Assembly: GCA_018524725.1 (NCBI GenBank)
Contig: JAEUWP010000006.1
Location: 1 to 64,000, forward strand
Direction of reading: 5' to 3'
Source: Podaxis mareebaensis
Taxonomy: Eukaryota > Basidiomycota > Agaricomycetes > Agaricales > Agaricaceae
Length of the DNA: 64,000 nt
Each line of letters begins with the position of its first letter. The stretch's first letter is position 1. A program made the position numbers and the translations under genes. Positions 57,380-64,000 of this stretch are shown one piece after another. The notes under the pieces were generated by a model. That model was given only the letters and a program-made list of their open reading frames with translations. It was not told the DNA's origin and did not search any database.

Positions 57380-58283
57380 ATTAGAGAAAAGGAAAAGAGA
57401 AGAAAGAAAAACAGGTGCCCCAAACAACATGAATGAAAAGTTCAAAGTAGTATGTATATAGATGAAAACAGAAGAGTCCAATCTTAGTATGGTGACCCAG
57501 CTGCTTGCACTTGTCTTGACTAACCCTTATAGCCCCCACCCCAAGGAGCAGAGGCTTTCTTGGCTGAAGTAGAGGCCACATCACATTGGTGTTGACCATG
57601 GATCCAATCCTGATCAAAGCAATGTCACCAGTATGGGCACCAGTAGTTATTGGAAGAGTGGGTACCTGAGTAGTTGAGGCACTGGGGGGAATGAGGGCAG
57701 AGGTCACCTGCCAGAGTAGGGGGAATAGGGGGAGTCACTTTGGAGTTGCCCTTACAACACCTGGCCATGGAGCAGTGAGAGGCCTCAGAATGAGGACCTC
57801 CACAGAGAGGGCACCTGGGTGCATGAGTACAACAGGCATTGGAAGGATAACTCCAGTGCCAGCAGTACTGATACTGGGGTATGCCAGTGTGGGTGCAAGC
57901 CCCTTTGATGAGACAGGACACACCATTGATCATAATGCATCTGTTAATAAGGGAAGCAGCAAGGGTGCCATGTTGAGAATCAATCAAGTTGATCCACATA
58001 GTGGCAGTATCAGACTTGGCAGAGTTGTGAACAACACATATATGATGCACATCTGAGGAGGGGGAGGCTGTAGCCTCAGTCTTGACTTGGTCAGCCATGA
58101 GGGTGAACCCATTGGCTGAAAAAAAGGGGACATCCATGATCTTGATAAAGGATCAGGACATGGGGAGGGTGACAGAAGTGCTCTTGAGTGCAGAGGAGAG
58201 GCAGGCAGAGAGAGAGTTGATGTCCACCTGGGATGGGACACTGCCTGTAGAGAAGGCAATGACTCCAGAATGAAAGCAACCAG
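57380..58283 (-). pseudogene. non-LTR retrotransposon ORF1 fragment with CCHC knuckles
   Basis: Minus strand text FSANGFTLMADQVKTEATAS, a compact RRM-like middle, then a run of Cys/His knuckles: YCWHW..SNACCTHAPRCP, CGGPHSEASHC and CLNYSGTHSSNNYWCP. This spacing is typical of LINE ORF1 proteins in basidiomycetes (some cysteine and arginine positions have decayed). The start is cut at 58,283, where gypsy element 3 begins. A T/A homopolymer run at about 57,299-57,318 may mark its 3' side. The RT-bearing ORF2 is absent. Confidence 0.65.
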
Positions 58284-58860
58284 TGTTACAAGGTTTCTTC
58301 TTTGGCTGAGTGATGCCTAAGTCAGAGCCTATCCTTGTAAGAGAGATGAGCAGAGGTCCTAGTCCTATACAGGTTAGTAGGAGCTGCTCTGTTTAACCTT
58401 GGGTGGCTGTTTACATTGTCTCTAGGCAATGAACTCATATAGATTGCACACTTCATAGGACAAGACACTGACAAAAAGCCTGAGAGGGAAAAGCTGTCCA
58501 CAAGGGCAAAGAGTTGTAGACTTAACATGCTACTGATGCTCAAGGAATCACTCAAGTTCCAAGAGGAGATAATACATATTAAGATTAGACTTGGCTAATC
58601 TACAAGTCCAGGCAGTGTACATATATGAGTTCAATGACTACTTAAGGAAATAGATCAATTGTAGCATAGAAGACAAATACAAAGGGAGGGCATATAGAAG
58701 GGGAAAGCATAGGGCATAGGGCATATAGAGGAAGGAGAAGAAATGCATATGTCATAGAGTAAAAGTCTGCAAGAGCAAACATAATTGATACAACACAAGT
58801 ACAACAGAGAAGATGAAACTTATACCTGGTTCAATAATAGAAAGTGTCTAATAATAGAAG
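58284..58860 (-). repeat. candidate 3' LTR of gypsy element 3
   Basis: Starts with TGTTACA like the LTR of element 1 and abuts the truncated LINE ORF1. There is no coding frame in about 580 bases before the accessory ORF ends. The inner boundary cannot be set without the partner LTR. Confidence 0.4.
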
Positions 58861-59020
58861 TGGTAAGTTTAGCATTCAATCACAGATCATCATTGCAAGG
58901 GAAGTATACTCCATGATACTGGCATGCTTCATCTACCTTCTCACACATTTCCCAATTGAGTATCTGATGGAGTTCAGTGGTTTCCTACCAGAGGCTGACC
59001 ATCATGTGCTTCATCAAATC

Positions 59021-60558
59021 CTATTCCTTGTAAGATTGTTCTTTGGCCTCTTCAGTTTCCTCAGTGATCTCAGAGTCTGCAATATTCATAGCATGATCCC
59101 CTTTGTAATGTTGAGTGTCCTCACTCGACTTAATGACTCCCAGTAACATTTTCATCATTGTAAGGATATTCATGCATTCCCTCTCCTGTGTTGTCCATGA
59201 CACTTCAGAGGGTGTGTTCAATTGATTGAGCTGACTGTCATCAAGGGCAAATGTGTCAGTCAGATGCTCTGGGGATGATGTTGTTGTTGATTGCATGGTG
59301 GGAGAGGCATGGAGGAGATCTGTCATGGCATTCATCAGTGAATCAAGGTCCTCAGATGTTGTTGGCAGTAGTGAGTCCTGCCCAAAGGAGAGTGTGGCCT
59401 CAGTAGTGGCACAAACAAATGGGCAAAGGAGAACTTGAGTCTCCTGACAATGAGGGTTGAGTTGCAGAGGAGGAAGAAGTCAAAAAGGAGAGAGTTGGGG
59501 AATGAGCATTCTGGGATTGATCATTTGTGGAAGTGCTAGCTCCTTGTCCACTATCCTGCTGCCTGGCAGTATGTTCAGTGAGTCTGGCCATGGTGAGGTG
59601 GGCTCAGTTTGCAAGGATTCTGGCATAGTGAAAAGGGAGGCATGTTCTGATGGGATTAAGGAAACAGTACTTCTGGTAATGTCTAGGGGCATAGTGGTAG
59701 CAAAAGGGGCAATAGTATCTTGTGCATTGATCCACCCTATGACCCACATTGCTACATTGATAGCAGGTGGTGTGTTGGTCAGATAAGGTGAGGATAGGGC
59801 CATCTGCAATAGTAGATTCTGTATCTCCAGGAGTTCTTGTTTTGGGGTGTTATCAATCCACATCATGAAGTTGCTTGGGTACTGAAGTGGTTCCTTGGTT
59901 CCATTGGGGTGAGGGGTTGCAAGTAATGTTGTGAGATCTAAGTCCAACCTGTGGGTGGAGAAAAGCAGAGACATCCTCTCATACTTGCAGAATCATGCAG
60001 TGGGCACCTCAGAGGTATTGCCTTTCCTGATCAAGTCCTGGCAAGTCAATAACCTGAGTAAAGCAGGTACTGACTTCATCAGCCAGTCTATTAGCATGGA
60101 GCTGGCAATGTATTGCATTAAACCAAGTCAACCTGAAAGTGTTGAATACTTCAGTTGGTTGACCACTGTGCTCAAGAGCAGTCCTTGCTCAGGAAAAGGC
60201 ATCTTCATATAAAGAGTCAAGTCATACTGTGGCAGAAAGAGTGGCATTGCCTGCTTCTTGTAGGGCACTAATCAGAAAGGTTCACCTTTGGGTGCTTTGT
60301 GCTTTATGTAGTTGGAACACCTCAGATATTTGGCACCTGACTTCAGTGATGTTGGTGACTTGTCTTTGTTGCTCTTCATAGTAGAGGGACTCTGGGGTAA
60401 AGGGGCAATCTTCTGGTGAGGGTGTCAGTTTGTGAGTGAGGGGAGTAGGCAGGACTGAGATGAGAGTTTGTGATGATGCTCAAGTAAAAGAAGTGTTAGA
60501 AGTGGGAGTGGTCAGGTAGTCAGTGGTTGTAGTGTTGTTGGAAGTGGTAGACATTTGA
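59021..60558 (-). pseudogene. accessory coding region of gypsy element 3, downstream of chromodomain
   Basis: After the chromodomain a frame starting MSTTSNNTTTTDYLTT at about 60,555 runs through SPEDCPFTPESLYYEEQQRQ and HCQLHANRLADEVST. Its stops are mostly TGA at likely arginines. A second stretch (MSLLFSTHRLDLDLTTL, then MARLTEHTARQQDSG and NAMTDLLHASPTMQS) follows to 59,021. It is Ser/Thr/Gln-rich with helical parts and no known domain. In position and composition it parallels the third ORF of elements 1 and 2. Confidence 0.5.
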
Positions 60559-60639
60559 GTAGCTTGGGTTCTCAGTTGAGGTTGTATCATAGTTTATAAG
60601 CATCGAGGAGGGTCTTGGAATTGCACAGGTCTGTCAAAT

Positions 60640-62166
60640 TTTGCCAAGTTCATTCTGATTCTGGGTATCCCTTCCAATGCACTAAGAACTCTAATCCTCA
60701 TCTTCTGGTGCAATGGTGCACCACTATGGCTTCGACTTCCCACTCTTCTTCTCCTTGGATGAGGTCAGGTGGGGGTCTTGAGAAGTGCTTGCCATAAATG
60801 TCATTTTCAGTGACAGGATAGAGGTATTGGACATGGAAGATGTGTGTATCTTCCAGCTCTTTGGGAGAGATAGCTTGTAGGATACATTTCTGCATTTCCT
60901 AATGATGGTGAACAGGCCTAGTCAATGGGCAGCAATTTTCCTTGATGCAACTTGAATTAGGAGATTTCAAGTGTTGAGCCAAACTTTCTGGCCAGGTTCT
61001 ATTTTTAGCAGTGTGCACATTTGTGTCCATTCTGTCATAATTTTGTGTGAAGTTTCATGTGCTATTTTTGCTGCTTCTTGAATGTTTATAATCCAATTCA
61101 TTCTATCTTCAGCTGATGGGGAGTTCATCAGAGCTAGCTTGGTAGGGAAGGCTTTGAGTGGGTGGCCATACATGAGTTCAAATGGCATTTGCTAATGGTT
61201 GGTGTGTGTTCTGGAGTTGTGGGAGAATTTGACTAAAGGAAGGTGTTCAGGCCAGGTATGGGGGTTTTGAGTGCAATATGCCAATAGGTACATCTTGATT
61301 TCTTGATTAAATCTCTTGGTTGATCTGTCCAATTGGGGATGATAGGCAGTAGAAGGTGCATGATTGATGTTCAGCTTCTTGAACATTGCTTGTATCGATT
61401 TGGCCATGAATTGGGGATCTCTGTCTAAAATGATTTTGTCAGGTATTCCTGTGTAAATAAACATGTGCTTGATCAAGATATCTGCAATCTGGTCAGTGGT
61501 GGCAGATTTGGAAGTAGGTACTATGATTATCCCCTTCATAAGGCTGTGGTCCACCATGGACAATATTGCATCATATCCATTAGACTTGGGGAGGTCTGTA
61601 GTGAGGTCCATGGACATCTGGGCAAAAGGCCATGATGATTGGGGACCTGGAATCAGTTGTAAGGGGGGCTTCAGGGGTCATCTGTTAACCTTATATTGCT
61701 GGCAAGTCAGGCATCCTTTCATGTAGTGTGTGACATAGGTGTGAATGCCAGGCCAGGTGATGTATTCCTGAAGTTTCCTGAGGGTTTCAGTGACTCTGGG
61801 GTGTCCTGCAGCTGGTGTATCATGTACACACTGCAATAAGCACTTCTTAAGTGCAGAGTCCATGGGGAGTTGAATATGACCTTCTTCATCCAGTTGTATG
61901 GTTCCATCCTTTCCTTTTTGAGCTTCATTTTCAACATCAGGGTCTACAATGTTGATTTTGTCAATTTCTCCTGAATTAGCCAATTTTGCATTAGCAATGG
62001 TGAAATCACTAGTTTGAAACTTCTCTAGTGGAATGGCCACTTTAATAGTTTCAAATTCTGTGTCTTTACTTGTCAAGGCATGGTCTGGTCTCCTAGACAA
62101 AGTATCAGCAGCACAGTTCTTAGATCCAGGAATGTGGCAAATCTTGATCTTATGGGTGCTGATCAC
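60640..62166 (-). pseudogene. gypsy element 3 integrase and chromodomain
   Basis: HHCC finger (HDTPAAGHPRVTETLRK, CLTCQQYKV), DDE core (MDLTTDLPKSNGYDAILSMVD, then STAYHPQLDRSTKRFNQE) and C-terminal HVQYLYPVTEND. A chromodomain follows (EEEWEVEAIVVHH, EFLVHWKGYPESEW). RNase H ends just upstream with KICHIPGSKNCAADTLSRRP. Confidence 0.88.
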
Positions 62167-62237
62167 AGCAGACCATCAAATGGTTCACCTTGAGAGCTTG
62201 ATGGTTTGGCCCAATGGATGATGTTGTCATGATCCAT

Positions 62238-63760
62238 CTATATCATCATTTCATAAGGTGATCCATTGATGTAATGACACCATTCTTGTAAAGCATGGAT
62301 GATGGCTAGGAATTCTTGTTCTGATGCATGGTAGTTCCATTTGGCTTGGGAGAATGGTTTGGAATAGTAAAAACAGGGGTGTAGTACTCCATTTGAGTCT
62401 TTCTGGAGGAGTACTGCTCCAGAAGCATAAGTGGATGCATCAGTTTGAATTTCAAATGGCTTGGAGGGATCAGGAGTAATGAGAATGGGTTCCTCCAAGA
62501 AGCATTGCTTTAACTTCCTAAATGCATTGTCAGCTTCTTTTGTCCAGCAGAAAGGAGTGTTGGATTTCTTAAGGAGAGTGTTAAGCAGTAGGGACAGGTG
62601 GGCATAGTGCTTGATGAATTTGTGATAGAAGTTACAGAACCCAATGAATTTCCATACATCTCAGATTGTCTTGGGGGTAGGCCAATCTGCTATTCCCTTG
62701 AGTTTGGCAGGGTTCATCTTGACTTTGTTGGGAGAGATGATGAATCTGAGATATGTGAGGGTTGTTTTCTCAAATTTGCATTTCTCGGATTTGAGGTAGA
62801 GATCATGCTTCCACAGGATCTTGAATACTTCTCAAGTCATTTTTTGCAATTCAGCTTTGGTGGGGGCATGGATAAGGATGTCATCCATATAAATGATAAC
62901 CTTGTTCTGCATGATGAGGGGGGCAAGGATGGTGTCCATCATGTTTTGGAACATTGCTGGACTGTTGCACATTCTGAAAAACATGACTGTCAGTTCGAAT
63001 AGTCCTCAGTGAGTGTAGAAAGCTCCTTTCTATCTGTCCTCTCCTACAATTCAGACATTGTTGTAGCCAAGCCTGATGTTGAGTGCAGTGAAGTATTTTG
63101 AGCCTCATAGCTTGTCAAGTATGGATTGGATCAAGGGAATCAGATAGCCATTTTTGACTGTATGCTCATTAAGGTATTGATAGTCCTGACAAGGCCTGAG
63201 TTTTCCATCTTTCTTTGATATGAAGAAGAATGGTGAGGCCATGGGAGATTTTGAGGGTCTGATGTATCCTTTTGCAAGGTTTTCTTCAAGGAATTTATCA
63301 AGCTCCTTTTCTTTGGCTAGGGAGAGTTTGTAGGAGGGGAAAGCTTTCAGTACAAAAGTTTCCTTGATTTCAATCCAATGGTCCCATTGTTGAGCAGGAG
63401 GAAATCTTTCACTTTTCTTTTGGGAGAAAAGGTCAAGATATTCATGAAATTCCTGGGGAACTATCTTCTTGGGATTGGTCTCCTTCTTTTGTTCTCCAGC
63501 TTGAGTGAGGATTTGGGAATAGGAGGTTTTGGCATTGATTTCTGTGAAATCTTCCTTGGAGAAATCTTCTTCAAGCTCATTCACATAAAGGTTGGAAAGA
63601 GTGTCATCAATTATTGAAGAGAGTGTGGTGTTTTCTGTCAAATGTCTCCATGAGAGGGTTTGTTTTGACCAGTCAATGTCAGGATTGTATTTGGTGAGCC
63701 AGGGAACTCCTAAGATTATTCTGGGTCATCCCAGATTAATCACCTGCAAATCCATCTTCA
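62238..63760 (-). pseudogene. gypsy element 3 protease end, RT and RNase H
   Basis: Minus strand: protease tail (RIILGVPWLTKYNPDIDW), RT with ENLAKGYIRPSKSPMASPFF, KKDGKLRPCQDYQYLNE, MFFRMCNSPAMFQNMMD and active-site IYMDDILIH (near 62,890). The RNase H start has FEIQTDASTYASGAVL and HASEQEFLAIIHAL. Few stops remain, so this is the least decayed gypsy copy in the window. Confidence 0.9.
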
Positions 63761-63775
63761 TTTATTTCCCATAGA

Positions 63776-64000
63776 TTGTTATGAACCAGCCTGGTACCTC
63801 CTGCCATAATATCATTTATCATGCACTAGTCCACGAGCTTGGACTTCCCAATGCCTCTCACTCTACCACTCAAGATACAGGTATACCAGCTGAAGATTCA
63901 ACCTGCTACTGCAATGAAGCTTTTGCCAATTGTCACCTCCCTGGCCACGCCTCCCTATTCTCTGAAGACTGGCCAACACCTGGACCACTCTTCTACAAGA
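63776..64000 (+). other. unknown coding-like stretch at the right edge
   Basis: From 63,821 to the end one plus frame stays open (YHALVHELGLPNASHSTTQD, then CYCNEAFANCHLPGHA and a Pro-rich end). It contains two CG dinucleotides within 115 bases. It follows the break in gypsy element 3 and could be an exon of another element or a host gene. The window ends before it can be judged. Confidence 0.3.

Larger units (their letters stand above)
58284..63775 (-). mobile_element. Ty3/gypsy chromovirus element 3, truncated on the right
   Basis: Minus-strand order from the right: end of protease, RT, RNase H, integrase, chromodomain and two further coding stretches. A TGTTACA at 58,284 is the likely 3' LTR edge. 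The protease frame is cut at about 63,775, so gag and the 5' LTR are missing or outside the window. Confidence 0.8.
36100..64000. other. CpG-depleted transposon island
   Basis: Reading line by line, CG dinucleotides nearly disappear from about 36,100 to the window end. The few I saw include those at 40,673, 44,097, 49,091, 49,912, 54,968, 55,463, 56,063, 60,604, 61,396 and 63,834. Left of 36,100 they occur on almost every line. Element frames here are broken mostly by TGA where an arginine (CGA) is expected and by TAG/TAA where glutamine is expected. This fits C-to-T decay of methylated or RIP-targeted repeats. Confidence 0.9.

Overview
This window is nuclear DNA of a filamentous basidiomycete, most likely an agaricomycete. 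The evidence is dense short introns (about 48-81 nt), fungal gene families throughout, intron-bearing tRNAs, a NACHT-WD40 NOD-like receptor and Ty3/gypsy chromoviruses. Splice models below were read by eye; each keeps an open frame and the family's conserved motifs across every junction.

Left part (1-36,100), gene-dense and CpG-rich. It holds tRNA-Ala; a secreted S1/P1 nuclease; histidinol-phosphate aminotransferase; a snurportin-like import adaptor; two tandem MFS transporters; alanine-glyoxylate aminotransferase; tRNA-His; an EF-hand-type acidic protein with GGFIRD motifs; the CIA1 Fe-S assembly factor; the MGM1 dynamin; a cytochrome P450; a very divergent histone H2A; a class I histone deacetylase (HDAC); a broken P5C dehydrogenase; and a large NACHT-WD40 receptor with 16 almost identical WD repeats. 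Between CIA1 and MGM1 lies a degenerate copy of the 5' end of the P450 gene.

Right part (about 36,100-64,000), a repeat island. CpG dinucleotides almost vanish and most reading frames are broken by TGA/TAG/TAA in place of CGA/CAG/CAA, as expected from methylation-linked or RIP-like C-to-T decay. It contains a truncated Ty1/copia element, an unclassified repetitive ORF split by a Tc1/mariner element, a full-length Ty3/gypsy chromovirus (46,041-52,216) nested in the chromodomain of a second one, a non-LTR ORF1 fragment and a third chromovirus cut near the right edge. Each of the three chromoviruses has extra coding sequence between the chromodomain and the left-hand (3') LTR end. Inside the island lies a decayed copy (53,356-55,345) of the HDAC 3' end plus P5C dehydrogenase relic that sits at 27,742-29,310.

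The candidates for something undescribed are the divergent H2A beside the HDAC, the receptor with its homogenised WD array and duplicated 13-nt microexons, and the paired duplicated segments that decayed in different ways in euchromatin and in the repeat island.
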